From assembly GCA_014867205.1 (NCBI GenBank), contig WGUO01000012.1, positions 1 through 64,000 on the forward strand: a stretch of 64,000 bases of DNA, read 5' to 3'. The notes beneath the pieces were generated by a model. The model was given only the letters and a program-made list of their open reading frames with translations. It had not been told where the DNA came from and ran no database searches. This stretch comes from Muribaculaceae bacterium. GTDB taxonomy: Bacteria > Bacteroidota > Bacteroidia > Bacteroidales > Muribaculaceae. The translations under genes and the position numbers were made by a program. This document shows positions 8,365 to 16,735 of the stretch, piece by piece. Positions within the stretch are counted from its first letter, which is position 1; every line of letters starts with the position of its first letter.

Positions 8365-8789
8365 CAACGCAAGAAAGTACACTCGCAGATGTCTCCCATC
8401 TCAAGTTTCTCCTTGTATTGGGCAACGACACCATTGAATGTCTCGACAAGCATCCTCGGACCGGCAATGTTGCCGAGGAAATGGTTTTTGAGGATGATAG
8501 GATTGATGACCTCCTCATCCTTGACGAGTTGCGCGTGAATCTCGCTGATACGTACACGGATTGAGTCCAGATACTTGTTCAGTTCTATGTCTCGCTTTGA
8601 ACGTCCTTTGGCCATGCCTTTGCCGGCATTCCAGTTTTCAGGGTCAACATTTCTGTTGATGTTGAACTCCGCGCGCTGTCCTGAGACAGTGATTCGTGCG
8701 TAGATCGGTGCCTCACCCGTCCGGGTGGAGCGGGCTGACCTTGTCATGAAAGTCAGCGTGTAATAATTTGGCTGAATCATAAGAGTCAA
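8365..8789 (-). pseudogene. Tyrosine recombinase (integrase), N-terminal fragment
   Basis: The first ~140 residues of a Bacteroidetes integrase: arm-binding domain (YYTLTFMTRSARSTRTGEAP, WNAGKGMAKGRSKRDIELN) and the start of the core-binding domain (FNGVVAQYKEKLEMGDI). The catalytic R-H-R-Y domain is gone; the frame runs into antisense primase at about 8360. Its start lies 464 bp from the tRNA end, the usual position for the integrase of a tRNA-inserted element. It cannot be active. Confidence 0.8.
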
Positions 8790-9196
8790 TTTTTATTTTG
8801 ACACAAAGTTAATAATCTCGTGTCATGCTCTTATGGCGCAGAAAATTGAAAATCAACGAAATATCACCCATTTGGGTGTAAAAATCGGGAACAAGGACCA
8901 AAAATCCGGCAAATCTACTCCTGAATGAGTTTTCTCATTGTTGGACTCATCTCATTATCTACATTTATTAACCTTTGAACTCCAATGCTTTTAGCCGTTT
9001 TAAAGTGGGGCCGTGATTTTTATGTAGAAAAACGATGAAATTGAGCCTCAAAATAGAGTTAGTCTTTAGGAACTACCGTATATTCAATCAATTACAGCGT
9101 TTACGGTGAACAAAATCGACTCCGTTCTGTCTGTTCCCGAATTCTACACCTGAGATTGCTATATTTTGCCATTTTTTGATGAAAACGGACAAAATA
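8790..9196. other. Intergenic, no gene seen
   Basis: AT-rich sequence between the integrase remnant and the tRNA. In intact elements this region would carry integrase arm sites, but I see no clear repeats. Confidence 0.4.
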
Positions 9197-9230
9197 AAAA
9201 TCGCTGAAATGTCTGAATTTCAGCGATTTT
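9197..9230 (-). terminator. Terminator downstream of the tRNA
   Basis: Perfect 14-bp stem (AAAATCGCTGAAAT / ATTTCAGCGATTTT) with a 6-nt loop, 24 bp past the tRNA 3' end and symmetrical enough to act on both strands. Confidence 0.75.
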
Positions 9231-9252
9231 CTTAATTTGGTATTTTACCATC

Positions 9253-9268
9253 GTGGTCCCACTTGGGC
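9253..9268. repeat. Right 16-bp direct repeat, tRNA-proximal att site
   Basis: Contains the last 15 nt of the tRNA (minus strand). Identical to 361-376. Confidence 0.6.
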
Positions 9269-9327
9269 TTGAACCAAGGACTCCCTGATTATGAGTCAGG
9301 TGCTCTGACCAACTGAGCTATAGGACC
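9254..9327 (-). tRNA. tRNA with anticodon CAT (elongator Met or Ile2)
   Basis: Cloverleaf read on the minus strand: acceptor GGTCCTA/TGGGACC, D arm GCTC/GAGC, anticodon stem CCTGA/TCAGG with CAT at 9291-9293, T loop GGTTCAAGC. The CCA is not encoded. Met versus lysidine-modified Ile cannot be settled by eye. The gene remains intact despite the adjacent element, because the repeat restores its 3' end. Confidence 0.9.
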
Positions 9328-9445
9328 TGATGGGTTGCTCGGCTATGCCTCGCTCATCTTTTACGATTTGCCTCGGCAGACTGGCGTGCCTGAATGCTCC
9401 TGCGCATCTTAGTGCTCTTGCGATTGCCTTGGCGATTTCGTAGTG

Positions 9446-9453
9446 CAAAGTTA
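9446..9453 (-). promoter_or_regulatory. -7 box TAACTTTG for the tRNA
   Basis: A TAnnTTTG match about 119 nt upstream of the mature tRNA 5' end. Confidence 0.4.
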
Positions 9454-9459
9454 ATGATT

Positions 9460-9728
9460 TTTTCTCAATCTGCAATGTATGTCACAGTTTTTTTATTCTT
9501 TTTATCCGAAAATCTTAAAAATGCTTAAAAAGGCAGTGCGATTTGTTGCACACTAAAATTTTTTTGACTATTTTTGTAATGAATCTGAGACCGAATACGT
9601 TTCGGTATATACAAAGACACAGAATCAAGGGATTTTTTAGTAATAAGTGATATAAATTGTAAGTTAGTGGTTGAGTGAGTCATGTTCAACGGCTTGTGAA
9701 AGTGGTTGTGACCACAAAAATCAACAGC
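9460..9728. other. Intergenic with a rightward promoter-like box
   Basis: No coding gene is evident. A rightward TATTTTTG at about 9574-9581, a small hairpin (ACCGAA/TTTCGGT near 9591-9607) and the downstream hairpin at 9729-9758 would bound a short transcript of about 170 nt. That is only a possibility. Confidence 0.3.
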
Positions 9729-9758
9729 GCGGCATCCGATTGTGAAACCGGGTGCCGC
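9729..9758 (-). terminator. Terminator of the lipoprotein gene
   Basis: GCGGCATCCG / CGGGTGCCGC stem (one G-T pair), followed leftward by a T-rich stretch. Confidence 0.65.
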
Positions 9759-9803
9759 GTTTGTGTTGTGTTGTCTGGGCCTCTCGTCGGCCGCGCCTCT
9801 GTC

Positions 9804-10427
9804 TCAGAATGGGAGGCCGGTGGCGATATAGCCTATCTTGACGTCGGGGGTGAACAGGGCCGCGCGTGGCGGCAGTTTGCCGTCGCAGAGAGCCTCGCCG
9901 AGTTTTTCGGAGATTCCGGTCTCGTCGACGCCGAAATAGAGGCCATTCCATTTCCAGTACCATATGCCGGTCTCGTCAAAGCCTTCCCATTCGGACTCGA
10001 CGCCCTTAAGGGCGAGGACCTTTGAGAACTCGTCGCCTACACGAATCTCGCCGTCGGGGGTGTTGACGGCACGTGCATTGCCCTCGAGTGCTATCACGTC
10101 GACGTTGCCTTCCATGAAGTCGTAGATCGTGAACTGCGGCACGTCTGCCAGCAGATAGGTATAGGCCATGGCGTCGGGCGTCTCGGTGGTGAGCACCACG
10201 TCGTAGAGGTTAGGGACGGCCTGCGGCATAGCCGAGATTTTCTCTCCGACCTTTACAGGGCCGATAGAGTCAGCTGTCAGGTAGAACTGTGTCGCACCGG
10301 CCGCGGGGGATTCCATCGAGGCCGTGGCTGCGGAATCGTTGGCAGGGTTTGTATCGTTGGCGGATTTGTTTCCTCCGCATGAGGCGAGCAGCAACAGGGC
10401 TGCGGAAGTCAGGTAGATGCTTTTCAT
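9804..10427 (-). CDS. Predicted lipoprotein, unknown function
   Basis: 207 residues with a lipoprotein signal peptide (LTSAALLLLASC; lipidated Cys near residue 17) and a Ser/Asn/Ala-rich linker to about residue 45. A globular domain follows, with the segments DSIGPVKVGEKISAMPQAVPNLYD and GEIRVGDEFSKVLALKG. The paired 'vGd/vGe' strands resemble small two-lobed periplasmic domains of Bacteroidales, but I cannot name a family. Probably monocistronic: its own terminator lies downstream and 94 bp separate it from the antiporter gene. Confidence 0.7.
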   Translation of the reverse strand: MKSIYLTSAALLLLASCGGNKSANDTNPANDSAATASMESPAAGATQFYLTADSIGPVKVGEKISAMPQAVPNLYDVVLTTETPDAMAYTYLLADVPQFTIYDFMEGNVDVIALEGNARAVNTPDGEIRVGDEFSKVLALKGVESEWEGFDETGIWYWKWNGLYFGVDETGISEKLGEALCDGKLPPRAALFTPDVKIGYIATGLPF

Positions 10428-10521
10428 ATCCTTGAATGTTTCATTAATTCGATAATTGCACGTATAAGTTTGTCGCGCCCGCCGGGCTGACTCCGGGAGT
10501 GGGGAACCGTCAGGAGGGAAT

Positions 10522-12876
10522 CTATTCAGTTAACGCGGAATTGCCTTTAAGTGTTTCAAAATAATTCGGATCTCCCACGACCCAGATCACATCGCCGGTC
10601 TGAAGCACAAGGTCGGGTGACGGCTGGAAGAACTGTTCGCCGCGCTTCATCTTGACTATCATTGAGTAGTAATCGTGCTGGAAATCGGTGTCGCGCAGCG
10701 GACGGTCTATGACAGGCGAGGTGGCGTTGAGCTTGATGCTGGTGAGCTCGACATGCTGCTGGTCATGCATCGGGGCAGCCATAGCGGCTATATGGGCCGC
10801 CTCGATGTCTGCGTTCAGCCTGCGCAACTGCTCGTCATTGCCGATTACGCCCAAAACGTCGCCGGGAAAGATGCGTGCATCCTTCGACGGCAGCGGCAGA
10901 TAGCTTTCGCCTCGCTGTATACTCGACACGCTGACACCATAGTCGCGGCGCAGTCCCGAGTCGGAGAGCCGGTCACCCACGAAAGGTGTGTTCTGGTCAA
11001 TCTCGATGAATGCCTGGTGCATGTCATCGACGAGATTGTTGTTGATGCCCAGGCGGGTGTTCTCGCGGATGTTGAGGTTGTTGATGAACTTGTCCTCCAT
11101 GTGCCGGTAGCGCTTCACGAGTTTGGTGCTTGCGAAAATGAGGACAAGCACGAAGCAGCCTGCTCCGACGAGCCAACCGGTAAGCGACGAGTATGCCACA
11201 GTGGTGAAATAGACTATAAAGAAAAGAGCCACGAGGTAGCGGATGATGCGCATTGCCAGGAGGGGCACGTCGTAGAAGGCGGCAGTCTGGTGCAGCCGGA
11301 TCTTCTCGGCCGGTTGCGTGCTGCTGAATGTGAGCGCGATCAGGAACGGCAGCATGGCGGATACCGTCAGCACCGTGGCTATCAGATGCCCGAGCGAGCC
11401 GAACAGGTTCTCGGCGAGCGGGAAGAGGAAGGCCTGAGCGACAAGGATCTCTGCGAGCAGAATTACCGAATAGAGCACGATGCGCCACATATAGCGGCTC
11501 AGTATGGCGCGCCAGAGGCGTCGCGTCTCGTTGGTGTCGTAACTCTGGCCCGAATAGCGGTCGATGAGGAACCGGAGGCCCCTGGGTAGATGGCGCTCGG
11601 CGAAACTTGCCGCCCCGCTGCTCATCTTGATGAAATAGGGGGTGGTGAAGATGGTGAGCACCGACACTGCCACTATGATGGGGTAGAGCCGCTCCTCGAG
11701 GACGCCGAGGCTCATGCCGAGCGAGGCGATGATGAACGAGAACTCACCGATCTGGGTCAGCGTGAAACCGCTCTCGATTGCCACACGCAGGTTCTGGCCT
11801 GTGACAAGCATGCCGAGCGTACCGAAGATTATCATGCCGACAATCACCACAACGGCCAGCAGCATGATCTCCCACCAGTATTCGCCGAGCACGGCCGGCT
11901 CGACCATCATGCCCACCGAGATGAAGAACACGGCTCCGAACAGGTTCTTGACCGGCGTTATGACCCGCTCCATGCGCTCGGCCATGACTGTGCCGGCCAG
12001 AATCGAGCCCATGACGAATGCGCCGAGCTCAAGCGAGAAACCGCACATTACGCTGAACACCGCCATTGAGAAGCATAGGCCCATCGCCACGACGAGCATC
12101 GTCTCGTCGTTGAGGTAGGCCCGGGCGCGGGTCAGGAACGTCGGAAGCACATAGACACCGACCACAAACCATATGATCAGGAAGAACATAAGCTTGCCGA
12201 TGCTGAACAGGAGCTCGGTGCCGCGCACGTCACCCATTGCCAGCGACGACAGCAGCACGAGCATAAGCACCGCGAAGAGGTCCTCGATTATCAGAACGGC
12301 GAGCACAAGCGAGGCGAACTTATGCTGAAGCAGGCCGAGGTCGGACAGGGCCTTCATGATTATCGTGGTCGACGACATGGAGATCATGCCTCCGAGAAAT
12401 ATGCGGTTGATCATGTTTAGCCCCAGCAGGTATCCGACGCCGAAGCCGGCGAACGTCATTCCCGTGATGATGATGAGGGCTGTGATGATTGCCGAGCTGC
12501 CCGAGTTCAGCAGCTTGCGGAACGAGAACTCGAGACCGATCGAGAACATGAGCACGACGATGCCGAGGTCTGCCCAAAACGATATGTTGTCGGGGTTGGC
12601 TATCGACGGCAGATATACGAATTTCGGACTGGCCAGGAATCCGGCCAGTATGTAGCCGAGCACCACAGGCTGCTTGAGTCTCTTGAAGAGCAGGGTGACA
12701 ATCGCACCTAACAGGAGAATCCAGGCCAGGTCTGCTATAAGCCCGTTGGTGTGTTCATCCTCTTTGCTCTCGGATTTCTCGGAGCCCGGGTCCAGTTTCT
12801 CCTGGATCTGCCGCATGTCGGACACTGTGGTCTGCTGGGGCAGCGCGGCGTATGTCTCGGCTAAGGGTAGCTGCAT
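10522..12876 (-). CDS. CPA2-family cation:proton antiporter with RCK_C domains
   Basis: 784-residue inner-membrane protein. After a polar N-terminus (~45 residues) comes a 12-13 helix Kef/CPA2 exchanger core (to about 430) with conserved features such as GYILAGFLASP, GIVVLMFSIGLEFSF, SMSSTTIIMKAL and LELGAFVMGSILAGT. A second hydrophobic section (about 470-590) follows, then two TrkA_C (RCK_C)-like modules (about 605-695 and 705-784; DYGVSVSSIQRGESYLPLP, LQTGDVIWVVGD). No Rossmann TrkA_N domain is seen, so it differs from E. coli KefB/KefC. It likely exchanges K+ or Na+ for protons. It lies 69 bp after the AI-2E family gene on the same strand, probably in one transcript. Confidence 0.85.
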   Translation of the reverse strand: MQLPLAETYAALPQQTTVSDMRQIQEKLDPGSEKSESKEDEHTNGLIADLAWILLLGAIVTLLFKRLKQPVVLGYILAGFLASPKFVYLPSIANPDNISFWADLGIVVLMFSIGLEFSFRKLLNSGSSAIITALIIITGMTFAGFGVGYLLGLNMINRIFLGGMISMSSTTIIMKALSDLGLLQHKFASLVLAVLIIEDLFAVLMLVLLSSLAMGDVRGTELLFSIGKLMFFLIIWFVVGVYVLPTFLTRARAYLNDETMLVVAMGLCFSMAVFSVMCGFSLELGAFVMGSILAGTVMAERMERVITPVKNLFGAVFFISVGMMVEPAVLGEYWWEIMLLAVVVIVGMIIFGTLGMLVTGQNLRVAIESGFTLTQIGEFSFIIASLGMSLGVLEERLYPIIVAVSVLTIFTTPYFIKMSSGAASFAERHLPRGLRFLIDRYSGQSYDTNETRRLWRAILSRYMWRIVLYSVILLAEILVAQAFLFPLAENLFGSLGHLIATVLTVSAMLPFLIALTFSSTQPAEKIRLHQTAAFYDVPLLAMRIIRYLVALFFIVYFTTVAYSSLTGWLVGAGCFVLVLIFASTKLVKRYRHMEDKFINNLNIRENTRLGINNNLVDDMHQAFIEIDQNTPFVGDRLSDSGLRRDYGVSVSSIQRGESYLPLPSKDARIFPGDVLGVIGNDEQLRRLNADIEAAHIAAMAAPMHDQQHVELTSIKLNATSPVIDRPLRDTDFQHDYYSMIVKMKRGEQFFQPSPDLVLQTGDVIWVVGDPNYFETLKGNSALTE

Positions 12877-12945
12877 GTGTGTCTGGTTGTTTGGCGGTTA
12901 AACACTATATGAATGTATCGGCCTGATGAAGCCGGGGGACATGGG

Positions 12946-14028
12946 TCAAAGCCTGTTGCGCTCCACCACGTACAGATTGTAGTAGGAGAGAAGCAGGGTG
13001 GTGAGCGGCAGTGCGATTATGAGCCCCATGAATCCGAGCAGACTGCCCCACACAGAGAGTGAGAGCAGGATAATGGCAGGGTTTAGCCCCATGGCGCTTC
13101 CCATGATCTTCGGCGTCAGCAGCAGGTCCTGTATACACTGTACAACAACATAGACGGCCATTGTTTCCCAGAAGATCACCCAGAAACTTCCGCCGGTGCC
13201 CGCGCACCACACCAGACAGAGCAGTGCGGAGATGGGCAGCGAGATGAACTGCAGGTATGGCACGAGGTTCAGCACACCGATGAAGAGCCCGAGCACAACC
13301 CCCATCGGCAGACCGATGAATAGGAATCCTATTGAGAAGAGGACACCCACAATCGAGGCGATCAGGAACTGGCCGCGGAAATAGCGGTTCATTGCGTTCT
13401 CGATGTCGGTGACTATGCGGTGGACGCGGCGGCGGTGGTTGTGTGGCACAAGCTGCTTGAAGCTGAGCATCAGTCTCTCATAGTCGAGCATGATGAAGAG
13501 CACGTAGATGATGACCACCAGCCAGCTGACCACGCTCGCTATCAGCGCGACGCCCGAGGTCAGGAAACTCCATGACTGGGCCAGGGTGTTCTTGATTATG
13601 GACTGCCACTCCTCGCGTGAGAGAAGACGGGAGATCTGGTTGAAGTCAATGTTGTCGCGGATGAAGCGGTGGATGTTCTCGGAGATATATGGAATCTGGA
13701 TCTGCGAGGCCGTATAGGCCTTGACCATCTCGGTCATCTGCGCGCACTCGGAGGCGATGTATGGGAATGCCACCATGCAGAAGCCTCCGACCACTATGCA
13801 CGCCTCAAGCAGCGTCATGACCACCGGCACAAACCGATGACGCAGGTGTGTGAGGCGCATGTTCCATTTCACTATCGGCTCAAGCATATATGCTATCAGG
13901 CACGCCATAAGAAAGGGCAGCAGCACACCCTTGAGCAGATTCAACAGATAGATGATGACCAGGATGCCGCACACCGAGAAGAGGATGCGGACCACCCGGT
14001 CGAATGTATATGGCCGGCGTTCTTCCAT
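12946..14028 (-). CDS. AI-2E family transporter (PerM/YdiK-like)
   Basis: 360-residue polytopic membrane protein of the AI-2E exporter superfamily. It has N-terminal paired helices (IIYLLNLLKGVLLPFLMACLI), a central soluble segment with amphipathic helices (about 85-150), and a C-terminal helical bundle with the hallmark GLFIGVLNLVPYLQF and LLLTPKIMGSAMGLNPAIIL motifs. Members export small molecules or act in Na+/Li+:H+ exchange; the substrate here is unknown. It is first in a probable two-gene unit with the CPA2 antiporter and shares a divergent promoter region with the PBP4 gene. Confidence 0.85.
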   Translation of the reverse strand: MEERRPYTFDRVVRILFSVCGILVIIYLLNLLKGVLLPFLMACLIAYMLEPIVKWNMRLTHLRHRFVPVVMTLLEACIVVGGFCMVAFPYIASECAQMTEMVKAYTASQIQIPYISENIHRFIRDNIDFNQISRLLSREEWQSIIKNTLAQSWSFLTSGVALIASVVSWLVVIIYVLFIMLDYERLMLSFKQLVPHNHRRRVHRIVTDIENAMNRYFRGQFLIASIVGVLFSIGFLFIGLPMGVVLGLFIGVLNLVPYLQFISLPISALLCLVWCAGTGGSFWVIFWETMAVYVVVQCIQDLLLTPKIMGSAMGLNPAIILLSLSVWGSLLGFMGLIIALPLTTLLLSYYNLYVVERNRL

Positions 14029-14047
14029 AGAAGGTGTTTTAGAAATA

Positions 14048-14055
14048 CAAAGATA
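14048..14055 (-). promoter_or_regulatory. -7 box TATCTTTG for the AI-2E/antiporter unit
   Basis: A TAnnTTTG match 20 nt upstream of the ATG at 14028, reading left. Confidence 0.5.
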
Positions 14056-14088
14056 GTTAATTTTTTTTGGATAACGGCGGGGATTGTT

Positions 14089-14096
14089 TAATTTTG
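14089..14096 (+). promoter_or_regulatory. -7 box TAATTTTG for the PBP4 gene
   Basis: A TAnnTTTG match close to the start codons. It makes the ATG at 14110 a better start than 14101. Confidence 0.5.
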
Positions 14097-14109
14097 TGAC
14101 ATGATTGAG

Positions 14110-15309
14110 ATGAAAAGGAGAATTCTGCTGGCGCTGCTTGTGCTGACGGCGGCGCTCTCTGCGATGGCCGACGCGCTGACCGACTTCCGCGAGAGCCGGG
14201 CCATAAATACGCCGCAGACGGCGGTGCTGGTCGCCGACCTGAAGTCAGGCGAGGAACTTGTGTCGCTCAACGCCTCGACTCCGCTGATACCGGCCTCGAT
14301 AATGAAGAGTGTCACGGTGGCCACGCTGCTCGACAAGGTTGGCCATGACTTCCGTTACGTCACCCCGGTATATGTCACGGGCAAGGTGCGCGACGGAATC
14401 CTCGACGGAAACATAGTGGTGGAGGCATCGGGCGACCCTTCGATGAACACGCGCCACGAGCCGGGCTCAGACGACATAATATCCGAGATAGTCGATGCGC
14501 TCAAGGCCGCCCATATCAGTCAGGTCAACGGAACCGTGATAATTGACGAGTCGGGCTATCCGGGACCGGCTGTCAACCCTACCTGGGCCTCGGGCGACCT
14601 GGCCCACGCCTACGGCACCGGCACACACGGTTTCAACTTCGAGGACAACGCGAGCGGCAGCCGCTCGGTGGCAAATCCGTCGGCAGTGTTCCGCACGCGC
14701 CTGCGCAACGCCTTGAGCCGCGAGGGAATCAAGATAGGAGATGCCGAGGTGTCCGTCCGCGGGCATAGACAGAGGCTCGGCGAGCACCGCTCGGCCACGG
14801 TCGACGAGATAATGCGCTCCTGCATGATGCGGAGTGACAACCAGTTTGCCGAGGCGATGCTCCGCACCGTCGGCGAGAAATATGGCCACGAGGGCTCGAC
14901 AGCCACCGGCGCGGCCAAGGAAACGGAATACTGGCGCAGGCACAAGGCCGCGATGGATGACGTGAGGATAGTCGACGGCAGCGGCCTGTCACGCTCCAAC
15001 CGCGTCACGGCCAACTTCATGGCCGACGTGCTGAGGCACATGCACAAGAATCCGTATTACGCATCATTCTTCCCGCTTGCCGGACAGGAGGGCACACTCA
15101 AGAGATTCCTGTCCGGAACCCCGCTTGAGGGGATGATTGCGCTTAAGACCGGCTCGATGAATGGCATACAGTGCTATGCCGGCTACAAACTCGACGAGCA
15201 ATACGCTCCGACTCACCTTGTGGTGGTCATAATGAACGGCATGGCCGACCGCGCGTCGGCACGCCGCGAGGTCGAGAGGCTGCTCCTGCGGACATTCGGT
15301 GGGGAATAA
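14110..15309 (+). CDS. dacB: D-alanyl-D-alanine carboxypeptidase/endopeptidase, PBP4 family
   Basis: About 399 residues with a clear Sec signal peptide (RRILLALLVLTAALSAMADA). All three penicilloyl-serine-transferase motifs are present: SIMK (catalytic Ser, SxxK), MRSDNQFAE (SxN) and LKTGS (KTG). The order and the long insert between SxxK and SxN (domain II/III containing ASGDPSMNTRHEPGSDDI) identify peptidase family S13. It trims or cleaves peptidoglycan cross-links in the periplasm. The family is usually 450-500 residues, so this is a compact form. The start at 14110 is chosen over an ATG at 14101 because the -7 box ends at 14096. Confidence 0.88.
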   Translation: MKRRILLALLVLTAALSAMADALTDFRESRAINTPQTAVLVADLKSGEELVSLNASTPLIPASIMKSVTVATLLDKVGHDFRYVTPVYVTGKVRDGILDGNIVVEASGDPSMNTRHEPGSDDIISEIVDALKAAHISQVNGTVIIDESGYPGPAVNPTWASGDLAHAYGTGTHGFNFEDNASGSRSVANPSAVFRTRLRNALSREGIKIGDAEVSVRGHRQRLGEHRSATVDEIMRSCMMRSDNQFAEAMLRTVGEKYGHEGSTATGAAKETEYWRRHKAAMDDVRIVDGSGLSRSNRVTANFMADVLRHMHKNPYYASFFPLAGQEGTLKRFLSGTPLEGMIALKTGSMNGIQCYAGYKLDEQYAPTHLVVVIMNGMADRASARREVERLLLRTFGGE

Positions 15310-15378
15310 TCTGCAGGGGAGCCGGAATGTACATGTGAGACAGACTCAAAATTAAAGACAAGGAATATACAACAGCAT

Positions 15379-15975
15379 ATGAACAATATACTCAATGAGG
15401 CCAAGGACCGGGTCTATGAGTCCGAGGGACTGCTCGAGCTTCTGCAGCTCAGACCCGACAAGATGAAGGAACTTTTGCCGCTGGTGCGCCAGCGCTTTGA
15501 AGAGGCGATGAGGCTTTTGGCAAAAGTCTCTCCTGAAGTGCAGGACAGTGTGCCCGGAAATGCTGACCACACGGAGGCAACCCTGACTCCGGAGGCAGAG
15601 AACGCCGATGACGGGATAACTGCGTCGGAGAATACTGCCGAAATAATCGGGAAAGAGGAGGAAGACGCACTATATTCAATAGACGAGCCGGGCGATGAAC
15701 GCACCGAAGATGCGCCGGAGGCAAATACGCCCAAGGCCAAGGGGCCTGACGCGCAGAAACAGTCGCCGGCATTCTGCCTGAACGACCGCTTCCGTTTCCG
15801 CCGCACTATATTCGGCGGCAGCGACGCCGAGTTCAACGCCGCCATGAACCGTATAGCCTCACTCGACAGTTACGATGAGGCCGAGGAGTATTTCTACGGT
15901 GACATGGGCCTTGACCCGGAAGCCGAGGATGTAGCCGACTTCATGGCGGTGATAAGAAATTACTTCGGGTCATGA
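15379..15975 (+). CDS. Conserved Bacteroidetes protein upstream of rsmI
   Basis: 198 residues: a short N-terminal helix region (LNEAKDRVYESEGLLELL), a long acidic, low-complexity middle (about 60-130), and a conserved C-terminal block (NDRFRFRRTIFGGSDAEFNA through YDEAEEYFYGDMGLDPEAEDVADF). From memory the C-terminal block recurs in Bacteroidales, but no function is known to me. The stop overlaps the start of rsmI (ATGA), so the two are translationally coupled. Confidence 0.7.
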   Translation: MNNILNEAKDRVYESEGLLELLQLRPDKMKELLPLVRQRFEEAMRLLAKVSPEVQDSVPGNADHTEATLTPEAENADDGITASENTAEIIGKEEEDALYSIDEPGDERTEDAPEANTPKAKGPDAQKQSPAFCLNDRFRFRRTIFGGSDAEFNAAMNRIASLDSYDEAEEYFYGDMGLDPEAEDVADFMAVIRNYFGS

Positions 15976-16667
15976 GCGGGATGCTGCATATAGTGCCGAC
16001 ACCGGTCGGCAATCTCGAGGACATGACGTTCCGGGCGATCCGCACGCTGCGCGAGGCAGACCTTATCCTCGCCGAGGACACGCGGACGAGCTCTGTGCTG
16101 ATGAGGCACTATGACATTCACACGCCGATGCGCAGCCATCACCGCAACAATGAGCACAAGACCGTAGACGGGCTTGTCGAGGAGATACTGGGGGGCAAGG
16201 ATGTCGCCCTTGTGTCTGATGCCGGCACTCCCGGCATATCCGACCCCGGGTTTATGCTGGCTCGCGCCTGCCGCGACGCCGGGATAGAGGTGGAGTGCCT
16301 GCCGGGCCCGACGGCATTCGTGCCTGCGCTTGTCGCCTCGGGGCTGCCGTGCGACAGGTTCTCGTTCGAGGGCTTCCTGCCGCTCAAGAAGGGTCGCGCC
16401 ACTCGGCTTGCGCAACTGGCCGACGACCCGCGCACCGTGATAATATATGAGTCTCCACTGAGACTTGCCCGCACGCTGCGCCAGCTCGCCGAGACGTTCG
16501 GAGCCGACAGGCAGGCGGCCGTCTGCCGCGAGATCTCAAAGCTTCACGAGGAGATACGCCGGGCCACACTCGGAGAGCTTGCCGAGCATTATGAGACGAA
16601 CCAGGCAAAGGGCGAGATTGTTATAGTCGTAGGATCTCGCGGTAAAGATATCGCGATTTCCGAATGA
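15972..16667 (+). CDS. rsmI: 16S rRNA (cytidine1402-2'-O)-methyltransferase RsmI
   Basis: 231 residues, the usual length. Tetrapyrrole-methylase fold with family landmarks: N-terminal LHIVPTPVGNLEDMTFRA, LILAEDTRTSSVLMRHY, ALVSDAGTPGISDPG (SAM-binding loop), CLPGPTAFVPALVASGLP, FEGFLP. It methylates the 2'-hydroxyl of C1402 in the ribosomal P-site region. It overlaps the upstream gene by 4 bp. Confidence 0.95.
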   Translation: MSGMLHIVPTPVGNLEDMTFRAIRTLREADLILAEDTRTSSVLMRHYDIHTPMRSHHRNNEHKTVDGLVEEILGGKDVALVSDAGTPGISDPGFMLARACRDAGIEVECLPGPTAFVPALVASGLPCDRFSFEGFLPLKKGRATRLAQLADDPRTVIIYESPLRLARTLRQLAETFGADRQAAVCREISKLHEEIRRATLGELAEHYETNQAKGEIVIVVGSRGKDIAISE

Positions 16668-16735
16668 TTCCCGCAACATGTTTAGGATAAACACGTTTAA
16701 GATAAACAGAATTACTAACACAATACCCAGTTTTT

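Larger units (their letters stand above)
361..9268. mobile_element. Degenerate integrative mobilizable element in a tRNA gene
   Basis: The interval is bounded by 16-bp direct repeats, the right one being the 3' end of the tRNA. Inside, from the right, are an integrase remnant, primase remnant, RepA-like ATPase and DUF3853 genes (the order of NBU-like elements), then accessory genes, an insertion sequence and recombination scars. No relaxase is present within it, so it is neither self-transferable nor able to excise on its own. The left boundary is less certain because the left repeat lies within an RNA gene. Confidence 0.6.

Noticed and set aside
9574..9758. A separate small RNA between the tRNA and the lipoprotein gene
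   Set aside because: There is a promoter-like box and a hairpin, but the hairpin is explained as the lipoprotein terminator and no fold in between is convincing.
10675..11589. Rightward frame antisense to the antiporter gene
   Set aside because: Its Glu/His/Arg-rich composition is typical of the reverse of a membrane-protein gene; the minus strand gives clear helices and RCK_C modules.
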